Source: Liopterus haemorrhoidalis
Taxonomy: Eukaryota; Arthropoda; Insecta; Coleoptera; Dytiscidae
Direction: 5' to 3'
Assembly: GCA_963971575.1 (NCBI GenBank)
Contig: OZ020611.1
Location: 228,710,260-228,774,259, forward strand
DNA length: 64,000 bases
The position numbers were made by a program, and so were the translations under genes. Below the pieces are notes generated by a model. That model was not told the origin of the DNA, ran no database searches, and saw nothing but the letters and a program-made list of their open reading frames with translations. This document shows, in pieces, positions 13,090 through 25,000 of the stretch (positions within the stretch are counted from its first letter, which is position 1; every line of letters starts with the position of its first letter).

Positions 13090-13339
13090 CAGAGCCGGAA
13101 CGAGGGTGAGGCGAGCGAGGCACTTGCCTCAGGTGATCAGTGGAAAAGGGCGCCAAATTGGTGAAAAATAATAATCAATAAGAAGAAAAATAAAGGAAAA
13201 ACAACAAATGAATATCATGTTTTTAGTTCTACGAAAATTTATTAACAATGTCGCTTGAATTCTTAGGGGCACTGAACTAAATTTTGCCTAGGGGCGCCGC
13301 ATTATATCTTGCCTAGGGTCGACCCTCGCGCCGACTCTG
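13090..13339. mobile_element. hAT-like MITE (250 bp)
   Basis: TIR CAGAGCCGGAACGAGGG/CCCTCGCGCCGACTCTG. The flanking 8-mers CTTCACAT and CTTTACAT differ by one base, fitting an older target duplication. Confidence 0.85.
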
Positions 13340-14219
13340 CTTTACATTACAACATTCTTTACGAAATTATAATTCTCCTATTGATAGAGTCCTGAACTAA
13401 AAATGCAACAAATTTATTACTTCGATTAAACAATCGACAAGTCATTACTTCGTAAAATATTTTGCTATAACTTCTTTCTATTACGATTAAAATCTTGTAA
13501 AATTTATCACAAAAACAAAGATAAATTACCAATTTTACAATCAAAAAGAAATAAAAACTGAAATAAATAATCAACACTATTAATAAAATGCTAATCGTTT
13601 TGTAAACAACAGGAAAAAGGTATATTTATTCACACCTGAACGATTTCTTAAAACCATGAAGGATTTATACAAGTTCACAATGATTTAAGAATAAAATATT
13701 ACGCAATAATGTGAGTCATGGACAACAATAATGCCCTTGTCAAGTCCAGCATTGTAAATAAGGAATAAAAATACAACACACAAAATGAATAACAAGAACA
13801 ATTGATCCAAACCGCATATGCACAGCACGTAATGTATGACTTATGAAGACAAATTGCAAATTAAGATTAAATGATGTAATTTTCTACTTCATATTGGGAA
13901 TTATGTGAAAAATAATATCTTAATCGGTCACAACAGTCTATATCTGCCTTTTGAGTTGAGTCATAAATAAGTATTATCCACCTTTTTATTTTTATTGAAA
14001 ATGATATACACATGGATGACGGTGTAGCTAGCCACTGATAAGTTACTTTAATATCGTACCATTTATTATCAACTAGGTAGCGAACCTGTGATATAATATA
14101 AAGTTTGATCTCAAACTGAAGTGAGATTCCTGACTAAAGGAGTTCGGGTACTAGGCATGACTGTTATCCAGGGTTCATCATTACGATATGTGAATTAAAT
14201 TATATGTTTTAGTACTTAC

Positions 14220-14238
14220 CGACCGACTGATCAGGCAT
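14220..14238 (-). CDS. Short first coding exon of an unidentified gene, left-arm copy
   Basis: Mirror image of the right-arm exon: promoter TATA at 14423-14430 and A+1 near 14398, on the minus strand. The intron would run leftwards out of the palindrome at 13839 into unduplicated sequence, so this may be the original copy. I could not find a convincing second exon between 7.5 and 13.8 kb. Confidence 0.4.
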
Positions 14239-14394
14239 CTTGTAATTAGTCTGGATCTTAGCTGTTCACTTAACCTTTAGGTATTAAAATAATGAAAAAT
14301 AAAAATAAACAAAATCGGATAGACCACCAGAATGCGGACACAGTGCCTCGAAGAATTCATCGTTCTAGTTGTTTTCTATAACCGGACCGAATAC

Positions 14395-14430
14395 TTCTGA
14401 CCCAATTTCAGAGAGTCGGGTGTATTTATA
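14395..14430 (-). promoter_or_regulatory. TATA/Inr core promoter, left palindrome arm
   Basis: Reverse-complement duplicate of the promoter at 19935. Together with it, the palindrome yields two identical promoters pointing away from each other. Confidence 0.6.
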
Positions 14431-14835
14431 AGGGTTCTGCTAGCATTTATAGGAATAAGTTTGAACAAATGTCACCTAGAACAATGAACCCTTTAAAATT
14501 CACTAAAATTTTAAAAAATGCTAGCAGATCCTGTCATTGAATTTCCTAACACGGCGGGTGGTTTCGAAAGTTTTATAGACATTGTCCGGATGGACTAAAC
14601 GATTCGTTACAACGGTTAAGGGTTATTTGATCATACCTACGAAAGCCTAAAAAGAAAAAATATGTATATAGGCGAATATCACTAAAGTTAGTTTTACACA
14701 GTTCAATTAATTGATCAACAAATTGATCAAGTTTTTTGTCAATTAATTGAAACATTTATTGGTAACCTTGGGAACAAGAACGTCACTTTACACACATCAA
14801 TTTATATATCAATTTTTTTGAAATTTTTTAAATTA

Positions 14836-15242
14836 CAGTCTGTTTCAAACGGTTAGGCGGAACTAGATTTTGCAATCTAGTTACTTTCATCGTTTAAATC
14901 GTGCTTTTCGACCGTTTTGTTTAAGCTTTGTAAATCATACTCACAATAAACATTTTTTGGTTAAGGTTAATATCATTTTAAATTGTCATTTTCTTTATAT
15001 TTTGATTTTTTGTGTCATTCTTAATACAAATTTCCCAATTATTAATTTGTTTGTCATTAAAATATATAAAAAATAATAATTTAATTTTGACATGTCATTC
15101 GTTTCCATGGTTTCATTGCTGGAATTTTAAATTGTGACATTCCAACATTAAAAATGAAATAACCCAAGCGAGGTCCCTTGTCGTGACAACCTAAAAGAAC
15201 GAAATTTCCATTTAGTTCCGCTTAACCGTTTGGAACAGACTG
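14836..15242 (+). mobile_element. Family-1 TIR element in left palindrome arm
   Basis: TA-flanked, full length, TIR CAGTCTGTTTCAAACGGTTA. Its mirror copy is at 19123-19529. Confidence 0.9.
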
Positions 15243-15719
15243 TACCAACTGTAAAACATGTTGACATATTTATCAAAATAAAAATATGGAAAAAATCTTC
15301 ACAAAATTACGAGCTGTGAACAAAAACAAAAGAAATAACCTAGATGATGATAAATTAGAACGTTTGAGGTTATGTTAGATTTGAAACCGAAACAAAAATA
15401 ATATGTTTCGAGGTTATGCTACAACTAAACAGTTGGCAATATCTTAACAGATAAAAATATACCTAGAATTCCCTAAAAAATTTATGAAAATTTGACGAAA
15501 AATAGAACTTGTTCTATTTTCAAAATAAATTGATCAAATTTTTTGTCAATTAATTGACGAAATTTTTACGCTTTACACACATCAATTAATTGAATGTCAA
15601 CTTTTTCAATTAATTGATCAATTAATTGAATCGTGTAAAACCCACTTAAGATTTTAGTCTAGAAAGTGGAGTATAAATATTTAAGATTGTAAAGCACCCA
15701 ATATGCCTTTATTATTTAT

Positions 15720-16075
15720 AGGATCTGGACAAAAGACCAACATATATAAAAGGCCGATATGAACAAAAGGTCGACATGGAGAATAGGTCGAAATGGAGAA
15801 TAGGTCGACATGGACAAAAGGCCGACATGAAAAAAGGCCGATAGAAACAAAAAGTCGACATGGACAAAAGGCCAACATGGAAAAAAGGCCGATAGAGACA
15901 AAAAGTCGACATGGACAAAAAGCCGACATGGACAAAAGGCCGACATGGACAAGAGGCCTACATGCACATTAGATCGACAGATAAAAGGCCGACACGGACT
16001 ATGACCGACATGTACAAAAGGCCGACTCGGATAAAAATCCGACAGACAAAAGGCAGATAGACAAAAGGCCAACAA
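15720..16075. repeat. 17-18-bp minisatellite, left arm
   Basis: Degenerate tandem copies of AAAAGGCCGACATGGAC with variants (GTCGAC, AGGCCGATAGA). Its length near a multiple of three gives open frames (such as MSMSAFCPCRLFVSIGLF) in several phases, which are repeat translations. Confidence 0.9.
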
Positions 16076-17170
16076 TTTTCTTCTCAACAAAGCAGATCTT
16101 TTATATTCACTTTTATCCAGCTTAGATTTAATCACACCTTCTCTCCATATCATCTGCATAGAATTAATATGGTTTCGTTCCTTTCTGTCCGTGTGATAAT
16201 TTGTCTGTCAGCGATTCGAACCATTTATTGTTCGAATGCCCAATTCATTTTCGCAATCGTAACTTATTCATACAAAATTTAGTTTTCCAAAAAATATCCT
16301 TACCTACCAATATTCAGACACTACTTGCTACTAACTCTCTAGATATTTATAAAATTATTTATAACTAATTAAAGCAGAAAATATCAAATTATAAATGTAT
16401 TTTTAAAAACCTGTAATGCATTTAATTATATCTGGCTAATAACCAAAGCTGCTAAAGCCAACAAATAAAAGGAAAAAAAGGCCAACAAAGACAAATCGTC
16501 ATTATATTGTTTTATCACAGCATTCATGAGATGCAATATTTTCAAATCATCAAATTAGTTAGTAAAATGAATAATTTAATCTCGTATGTAATATGTTGTG
16601 TAAGTTATTTATATCTATTAAAATAAAGGTGAGATATATTTTTTCCAATTTATTTCGTTAGCTAATTTGAATATACTACCGATTGTTACCTACTAAAATG
16701 GCTGTGTTTTTGCTTTACCCTTCACAATCCCCTGAACCCGCTGTTCGCTTAAATTAGAAAATATAAAATTAATGTAAAATAAAAAAATGTGAAAAAATTA
16801 TGGGGCATTAGGGTACCCCAAGGTACCTGAAATAAAAATGGAAATTTTTAATAATTATCATCGGCATTTTAATTTTTGCTATTAGATCTATCATATGAGT
16901 GGTATTGGAAAAAAAAAATGTCCAAATTCATGGATCTTTTGTCCAAACTTTAAAAAATGAATCCAGGTTTTAAGGTCAAGCTCATCGTCCTAATTAGCGT
17001 TTTGAATGGCCCAAGACGTCTTTTAAAAAATCAGCTGTGGCCACCACAGGACCGACCGCCATCGTTAAGTACTTATATAAAATACATTCTAGCAGCAGAG
17101 TAGATATAACTTGGCCTAATATGGAAACGTTACATATAAGTATGAAAAAATTGAGACTTGGAAAAAATTT

Positions 17171-17194
17171 CGAAAAATTATTCGAAATTTTTCG
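17171..17194. repeat. Nine-bp stem, six-base loop at the palindrome turning point
   Basis: CGAAAAATT at 17171-17179 pairs with AATTTTTCG at 17186-17194. The same hairpin is present in the third copy at 20869-20892, so it pre-existed the palindrome. It is a plausible snap-back primer for the inverted duplication. Confidence 0.85.
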
Positions 17195-18289
17195 AAATTT
17201 TTTCCAAGTCTCAATTTTTTCATACTTATATGTAACGTTTCCATATTAGGCCAAGTTATATCTACTCTGCTGCTAGAATGTATTTTATATAAGTACTTAA
17301 CGATGGCGGTCGGTCCTGTGGTGGCCACAGCTGATTTTTTAAAAGACGTCTTGGGCCATTCAAAACGCTAATTAGGACGATGAGCTTGACCTTAAAACCT
17401 GGATTCATTTTTTAAAGTTTGGACAAAAGATCCATGAATTTGGACATTTTTTTTTTCCAATACCACTCATATGATAGATCTAATAGCAAAAATTAAAATG
17501 CCGATGATAATTATTAAAAATTTCCATTTTTATTTCAGGTACCTTGGGGTACCCTAATGGCCCATAATTTTTTCACATTTTTTTATTTTACATTAATTTT
17601 ATATTTTCTAATTTAAGCGAACAGCGGGTTCAGGGGATTGTGAAGGGTAAAGCAAAAACACAGCCATTTTAGTAGGTAACAATCGGTAGTATATTCAAAT
17701 TAGCTAACGAAATAAATTGGAAAAAATATATCTCACCTTTATTTTAATAGATATAAATAACTTACACAACATATTACATACGAGATTAAATTATTCATTT
17801 TACTAACTAATTTGATGATTTGAAAATATTGCATCTCATGAATGCTGTGATAAAACAATATAATGACGATTTGTCTTTGTTGGCCTTTTTTTCCTTTTAT
17901 TTGTTGGCTTTAGCAGCTTTGGTTATTAGCCAGATATAATTAAATGCATTACAGGTTTTTAAAAATACATTTATAATTTGATATTTTCTGCTTTAATTAG
18001 TTATAAATAATTTTATAAATATCTAGAGAGTTAGTAGCAAGTAGTGTCTGAATATTGGTAGGTAAGGATATTTTTTGGAAAACTAAATTTTGTATGAATA
18101 AGTTACGATTGCGAAAATGAATTGGGCATTCGAACAATAAATGGTTCGAATCGCTGACAGACAAATTATCACACGGACAGAAAGGAACGAAACCATATTA
18201 ATTCTATGCAGATGATATGGAGAGAAGGTGTGATTAAATCTAAGCTGGATAAAAGTGAATATAAAAGATCTGCTTTGTTGAGAAGAAAA

Positions 18290-18645
18290 TTGTTGGCCTT
18301 TTGTCTATCTGCCTTTTGTCTGTCGGATTTTTATCCGAGTCGGCCTTTTGTACATGTCGGTCATAGTCCGTGTCGGCCTTTTATCTGTCGATCTAATGTG
18401 CATGTAGGCCTCTTGTCCATGTCGGCCTTTTGTCCATGTCGGCTTTTTGTCCATGTCGACTTTTTGTCTCTATCGGCCTTTTTTCCATGTTGGCCTTTTG
18501 TCCATGTCGACTTTTTGTTTCTATCGGCCTTTTTTCATGTCGGCCTTTTGTCCATGTCGACCTATTCTCCATTTCGACCTATTCTCCATGTCGACCTTTT
18601 GTTCATATCGGCCTTTTATATATGTTGGTCTTTTGTCCAGATCCT
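18290..18645. repeat. 17-18-bp minisatellite, right arm
   Basis: Reverse complement of the left-arm array, apparently identical in unit order. Confidence 0.9.
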
Positions 18646-19122
18646 ATAAATAATAAAGGCATATTGGGTGCTTTACAATCTTAAATATTTATACTCCACT
18701 TTCTAGACTAAAATCTTAAGTGGGTTTTACACGATTCAATTAATTGATCAATTAATTGAAAAAGTTGACATTCAATTAATTGATGTGTGTAAAGCGTAAA
18801 AATTTCGTCAATTAATTGACAAAAAATTTGATCAATTTATTTTGAAAATAGAACAAGTTCTATTTTTCGTCAAATTTTCATAAATTTTTTAGGGAATTCT
18901 AGGTATATTTTTATCTGTTAAGATATTGCCAACTGTTTAGTTGTAGCATAACCTCGAAACATATTATTTTTGTTTCGGTTTCAAATCTAACATAACCTCA
19001 AACGTTCTAATTTATCATCATCTAGGTTATTTCTTTTGTTTTTGTTCACAGCTCGTAATTTTGTGAAGATTTTTTCCATATTTTTATTTTGATAAATATG
19101 TCAACATGTTTTACAGTTGGTA

Positions 19123-19529
19123 CAGTCTGTTCCAAACGGTTAAGCGGAACTAAATGGAAATTTCGTTCTTTTAGGTTGTCACGACAAGGGACCTCGCTTG
19201 GGTTATTTCATTTTTAATGTTGGAATGTCACAATTTAAAATTCCAGCAATGAAACCATGGAAACGAATGACATGTCAAAATTAAATTATTATTTTTTATA
19301 TATTTTAATGACAAACAAATTAATAATTGGGAAATTTGTATTAAGAATGACACAAAAAATCAAAATATAAAGAAAATGACAATTTAAAATGATATTAACC
19401 TTAACCAAAAAATGTTTATTGTGAGTATGATTTACAAAGCTTAAACAAAACGGTCGAAAAGCACGATTTAAACGATGAAAGTAACTAGATTGCAAAATCT
19501 AGTTCCGCCTAACCGTTTGAAACAGACTG
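19123..19529 (-). mobile_element. Family-1 TIR element in right palindrome arm
   Basis: Mirror copy of 14836-15242, made by the palindrome and not by transposition. Confidence 0.9.
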
Positions 19530-19934
19530 TAATTTAAAAAATTTCAAAAAAATTGATATATAAATTGATGTGTGTAAAGTGACGTTCTTGTTCCCAAGGT
19601 TACCAATAAATGTTTCAATTAATTGACAAAAAACTTGATCAATTTGTTGATCAATTAATTGAACTGTGTAAAACTAACTTTAGTGATATTCGCCTATATA
19701 CATATTTTTTCTTTTTAGGCTTTCGTAGGTATGATCAAATAACCCTTAACCGTTGTAACGAATCGTTTAGTCCATCCGGACAATGTCTATAAAACTTTCG
19801 AAACCACCCGCCGTGTTAGGAAATTCAATGACAGGATCTGCTAGCATTTTTTAAAATTTTAGTGAATTTTAAAGGGTTCATTGTTCTAGGTGACATTTGT
19901 TCAAACTTATTCCTATAAATGCTAGCAGAACCCT

Positions 19935-19970
19935 TATAAATACACCCGACTCTCTGAAATTGGGTCAGAA
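19935..19970 (+). promoter_or_regulatory. TATA/Inr core promoter, right palindrome arm
   Basis: TATAAATA at 19935-19942 and TCAGAA with A+1 at 19967, 32 bp downstream of the first T of the TATA box, which is the usual insect spacing. Leads into a 160-nt leader and the ATG at 20127. Confidence 0.65.
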
Positions 19971-20126
19971 GTATTCGGTCCGGTTATAGAAAACAACTAG
20001 AACGATGAATTCTTCGAGGCACTGTGTCCGCATTCTGGTGGTCTATCCGATTTTGTTTATTTTTATTTTTCATTATTTTAATACCTAAAGGTTAAGTGAA
20101 CAGCTAAGATCCAGACTAATTACAAG

Positions 20127-20145
20127 ATGCCTGATCAGTCGGTCG
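20127..20145 (+). CDS. Short first coding exon of an unidentified gene, right-arm copy
   Basis: ATG in good context (ACAAG before it) opens MPDQSV plus one base, then a strong donor G|GTAAGT at 20146. It lies 160 nt after a TATA/Inr start site. The frame is too short to name. In this arm the presumed intron is cut at 20526 by the palindrome junction, so this copy is probably disconnected from its downstream exons. Could instead be a chance ATG before a donor. Confidence 0.4.
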
Positions 20146-20525
20146 GTAAGTACTAAAACATATAATTTAATTCACATATCGTAATGATGAACCCTGGATA
20201 ACAGTCATGCCTAGTACCCGAACTCCTTTAGTCAGGAATCTCACTTCAGTTTGAGATCAAACTTTATATTATATCACAGGTTCGCTACCTAGTTGATAAT
20301 AAATGGTACGATATTAAAGTAACTTATCAGTGGCTAGCTACACCGTCATCCATGTGTATATCATTTTCAATAAAAATAAAAAGGTGGATAATACTTATTT
20401 ATGACTCAACTCAAAAGGCAGATATAGACTGTTGTGACCGATTAAGATATTATTTTTCACATAATTCCCAATATGAAGTAGAAAATTACATCATTTAATC
20501 TTAATTTGCAATTTGTCTTCATAAG

Positions 20526-20892
20526 TGAAATAAAAATGGAAATTTTTAATAATTATCATCGGCATTTTAATTTTTGCTATTAGATCTATCATATGAGTGG
20601 TATTGGAAAAAAAAAATGTCCAAATTCATGGATCTTTTGTCCAAACTTTAAAAAATGAATCCAGGTTTTAAGGTCAAGCTCATCGTCCTAATTAGCGTTT
20701 TGAATGGCCCAAGACGTCTTTTAAAAAATCAGCTGTGGCCACCACAGGACCGACCGCCATCGTTAAGTACTTATATAAAATACATTCTAGCAGCAGAGTA
20801 GATATAACTTGGCCTAATATGGAAACGTTACATATAAGTATGAAAAAATTGAGACTTAGAAAAAATTTCGAAAAATTATTCGAAATTTTTCG
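20526..20892 (+). repeat. Third copy of the palindrome centre
   Basis: Direct repeat of 16828-17194 with one difference seen (17160 G versus 20858 A). It begins exactly where the right palindrome arm ends. Beyond 20892 it continues into the sequence expected for the intact inverted-repeat element, so this copy joins to the original downstream flank. Confidence 0.9.
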
Positions 20893-21148
20893 TTTTATCA
20901 AAAAACGTCTCAATTAAAACTTATTATTTATTGCTTTTATAGCAACTTTTGTTCAATAATTTTTTTCGAAATATTTTTCTGTTAAATATTCACAAAAATC
21001 TTAAAATCGACACGAGTAAACTTCCATTTTTAGTCAACCGATTTTTACCAAAAGTTGATCAACTCGTGCCATTGATGGAAGAAGCTTAAATATAAAGTTT
21101 CATAAAAATCCTTTCAGCCGAATTTGCTCTGCACGTGTACACAGACGG

Positions 21149-21198
<50 letters not shown>

Positions 21199-21345
21199 GG
21201 ACGGACAGACAGACCGACAGACATCATGCTAAAAATAGTCAAAACGTTATGTAGGGACCTCAATTCGTGGTGATCCATCGAAATCTCGAAATGTCAAAAT
21301 CGGTATGATCACAATACCTCCCTTATATATGTTGACGGTCGGTAA
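20745..21345 (+). mobile_element. Family-3 element, copy at the palindrome junction
   Basis: Starts ACCGACCGCCATCG and ends TGACGGTCGGT. Contains a long CAGA microsatellite (21140-21224). Its first part is the sequence at the centre of the palindrome, so the fold-back happened inside this element. Confidence 0.7.
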
Positions 21346-21894
21346 AAAGAAATTGAAACCATTCCCGCTTACAAATCGTCTACTACCTCTCTAATTCGCA
21401 GGATACAGAAAGCGGTATTACTTGGGTCACCCAGAATTGTACGAGCGCTGAATTTAGCATAATTTTCGCGATTGCATATTGCCAGGGTTTAGGATGCAGC
21501 CGTGATTACTCAAATCCACTGGCCGCTGTGTGCCGGATTTCTTCAATTCTAAAGTATGAGTTCAGCGGACGTTTGTTGAGATCTGAAAAACTTATGATAA
21601 TATTTGGGGAAAACAATCTTGTGAACGATATTGTAAACACAAATAAAATTCAGTATTTACTTGGTAATATGTACATATTTGACAAATTAGTTTCTGATAC
21701 TATTCCAAGAATAAAATAATATTTATTACCAAATTTTCCATATCAAAAATCACCATAAATATAAAACCCATTAAAACTAGAACAAAATAAAACTGATTAT
21801 TCATCTGTTTACCAATGCAACCAATCATAATCCTCCCACCATGTGACGTAATGATTTGTTCTTCAACTTATCCTTCGAACATGTTGAGACCAAA
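21346..21894. other. Upstream region of IDGF
   Basis: Single-copy-looking sequence between the family-3 element and the IDGF initiator. Short frames (21528-21719) show no similarity. Regulatory elements are likely but none can be named. Confidence 0.4.
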
Positions 21895-21929
21895 TCAGTT
21901 TCCACCGAGAACTCTTGTGGAACAGACCT
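21895..21929 (+). promoter_or_regulatory. Candidate TATA-less Inr/DPE core promoter of IDGF
   Basis: TCAGTT at 21895-21900 fits the insect initiator TCAKTY, with A+1 at 21897. Exactly at +28 to +33 (21924-21929) lies AGACCT, which fits the downstream promoter element RGWYVT. No TATA box is seen about 30 bp upstream. This gives a 42-nt 5' UTR before the ATG at 21939. Spacing and both motifs are read directly; use as a start site is inference. Confidence 0.6.
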
Positions 21930-21938
21930 GTTTAAAAA

Positions 21939-22050
21939 ATGGTGGGCAAATTTACACTAGCAGCCGTTGTGCTGCTAGTTGCTGTGATATCAGCCAAAGC
22001 AGATCCAAAGATTATTTGCTATTATGACAGCAAAAGCCATCTTAGAGAAG
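21939..22050 (+). CDS. Idgf: IDGF coding exon 1: signal peptide and first beta strand
   Basis: Encodes residues 1-37 plus the first base of codon 38. ATG is preceded by an A-rich context. The hydrophobic leader is followed by DPKIICYYDSKS, the typical start of the mature IDGF/chitinase fold (C27). The donor is G|GTATTT. Confidence 0.93.
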
Positions 22051-25000
22051 GTATTTATTACTCTATTTATTATTTATGATTTAAAAAAAAAAACAAAACA
22101 AAATATATAACGCCAAATAAGTTAGTGCGGTTTCGTAGGTCACGTCAAAAAATGTTACTCATGTGTAATACCGGATGAGAAATCGTGGGACCTGGAGCAA
22201 AACAGGTCAAGGCCTGTTTCAATCAATTATTTTACTAAATATCCTTTTTACGTTTACATATTTTTGGGCCCCCACTATAGTTGGGCCCTGAAACAAGTGA
22301 TCCTTTAATCTTAATCATTGGCGCGATAGCCCTAGTTGAGCCAAAACCTCCTGTTTCCAGGTTTTGTGACTATATTTTCAATCTGTGTACATTCAGGAGT
22401 AATATATTACGTCCCATTTTTTTTTTTGTGTATACAAAAAGGCACCTACGGTTTATAGACGGTTGCGAACGGTTAAGTAAATCCCGTAATTTGTATTAAT
22501 ATTTACAACACAAATTATTTGACATAGTCAGGATTTGAACACACGTCCATATCCTTGATAGCGGTCAGCGCGAAGAACAAACAGTTTAGCGCTTACGACC
22601 ACAAGCTTGCACGTGATCCGTTACTTCTCGGTTAATCCGACATTACCCATGTATCTGTCTGTATGTCTAACTTATGCATATTGACATTTTAGCTACATAG
22701 ATTAACGAATGAAAAGTTATTTTTTAAAAATCATTTATTTAGATGCAATTTTTTCAAAAATATTATTCTCCCTCCTTATAAACTAGAAGGTAAAAAAGGG
22801 TCTAAAAATGTGAATATTGCACATTGATGTGAACCGGAATTGAAAAATAGGAATTTTTAATAGGATTTTTTCTACCCAATTTGAGCTACCCAAGTAACTC
22901 ATCATTGCTATCTTGCTTATTATTATAAATAGAGATTTGGTTAAATGTACAAAGTTCGATTATTTTTAATAAGAAATATCAGGTACTAGCACAGCTGGAA
23001 ATAAAGTATTTAAATAAGTATTTCAATTACTTTCTGATATTTGAAGTATTGTATTTCAAATACTTCAAAAAATGGTCTTGGTATTTGGATTTGCAAATAC
23101 TTATTAGTATTTCAGATATTTTCCTAGTATTTCATATATTAACATTAAATCATTAAAAACAACATTAAACAATTGTAGGTACTCGATTGTCTACTAAATT
23201 GTAAAATAACATTAAGGTTAGCTGGTAGAGCAGTGTAAACTGAACTTTGCCAATAAAGAGATTTATTATTATTATTATTCAGTAGCGCAGCCAGGATTTT
23301 GTCTTGGGGAGGGCCGAATCAAATTTCGAGGGCACGCGGGCCGCAGACGGCCCTAAACCCCATTTTTTGTGGCCCCTGAAGCGGTAATCAAAATCACTTG
23401 AGCTTATTTAAGGGAAAAATATATTTAAAAATGTAAAATATACTCTCTTCCCCTTTTCTGTTTATAAAAAAATGTCAAGAAACCCTTCAGGATATTTAAA
23501 GTTCCGTCACTGCCTATCATTTTGTATGTAAAATAGACTGCAACCCAAATCAGTTCGACACCCCTGCTGTTGGATATTGATGTTTATATCAAATAATAAT
23601 TCCATTATTTGTTGATAAAAAATGTAATTGTTAATCCATGTATCAAGAACTTTCACTTGATTTTTTCTTCGATAAATACATATTTATTTATATTTTTCGT
23701 GGGATATATTTCTGAAGTCTCAATATTTCTCTTACTTATGTTCAGTTCTCTAAATCAGCTGCTTGACCACAATTTGTACCGAACGAACAGACTCATGTGA
23801 CGGAATAAGGATTTCTTGATTATACTTACGAAAACCTAAAAATAACATGTAAATGTATTTTCACTTGAACAATAATTATGTCACTTTATCAAGAGTAGGC
23901 AATCTTAAAAAAATGTTTACTTATACGACAAAAAAAATAAATAAATAATGCAAATATTGTTTACAATGAAGTAATTTAAAAATTAACTACTGAGCAGCAC
24001 CGTGAAATCTGCTGGTCCTGGGAGGGGCCCAGCAGATTACAAAAAATCGGTCTAAAAATAAAAAATCAGCTGCCACTACAGGACCGACCGCCATTACAAA
24101 GTACTTGTTTAATTTATGCTGCTTTATCAAAAAATGTCTCAAATAAAAGTTTTTAGTTATTGCTTTTATAGCCACTTTCGTTAAATACATTTTTTCGAAA
24201 TATTTCTCTGTTGTGAAATATTCGCAAAAATCTTAAAACCGAGACGAGTAAATCCCCATTTCTAGTTAACCGATTTTTACCAAAAGTTGATCAACTCGTG
24301 CCATTGATGTCAAAAGCTTAAATATGATACAACTCAGTGGCGGCTCTTAAAATCTGGGCGGGCCAAAAAAATTTTGAGCCTCACGATTTAATTCTTACGC
24401 TTTAGTTGAAAAATCAGCACCGAAATATTTATCATAGGTGTAGCAAAAAAATTAAAACAGTAAACAAATTAAAAATCTTACATAAACAAAATTTTACTTC
24501 GCTTTTTATTAAGCAAAACCAACATTAACTGAATCAGCACAGCGTTAAGTGATTTCTGCGATTTAAACAAAATATCAAGTAGCATTTCCAAGAAATACAT
24601 TATTTAATCTTGTTCAGTGTTATGTTTTACATAACATAATATAATACATGCTCGTTATCCTTGACTGTTTGAGTCAGATTTCTTCAAATATATCTAATAA
24701 TATCGTTCATCGTCCATGACCTTACAATAGCGTTAAATAAATAATTTAGCGGTTTTTTCAACAATTATCTGACCAGTTATCGTTAATTATTATCAGAGAA
24801 TTAGCTAAATAGTCATGTTTATTTTCCAAATAATAAGAAGATAGTAATTTTGTCTAAATAAACTTTTTCTAGAATTTACTAAATTAGCAGTTCCTAACTG
24901 GATGATTGTGCTTACAAATTTCTAATAATTTAATAAAAATATTGACGTTTTCTTGACGTAAATGTATTCCTGGTTGTAGAACAAAAAATCTATTTTGTCA

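Larger units (their letters stand above)
13839..20526. repeat. 6.7-kb near-perfect palindrome (two 3.34-kb inverted arms)
   Basis: Left arm 13839-17179 and right arm 17186-20526 are reverse complements around 17182/17183, with only the six bases ATTCGA between them. Paired features confirm it: elements 14836-15242 and 19123-19529, minisatellites 15720-16075 and 18290-18645, and promoters near 14400 and 19960. I found one mismatch (16805/17560). The match stops sharply outside ACTTATGAAGAC (left) and GTCTTCATAAGT (right). Either a very recent inverted duplication or a fold-back sequencing/assembly artefact. Confidence 0.93.

Noticed and set aside
15681..18684. Cys/Phe/Ser-rich frames (MSMSAFCPCRLFV and similar) in several phases
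   Set aside because: Produced by the 17-18-bp minisatellite, open in multiple frames and mirrored in both palindrome arms.
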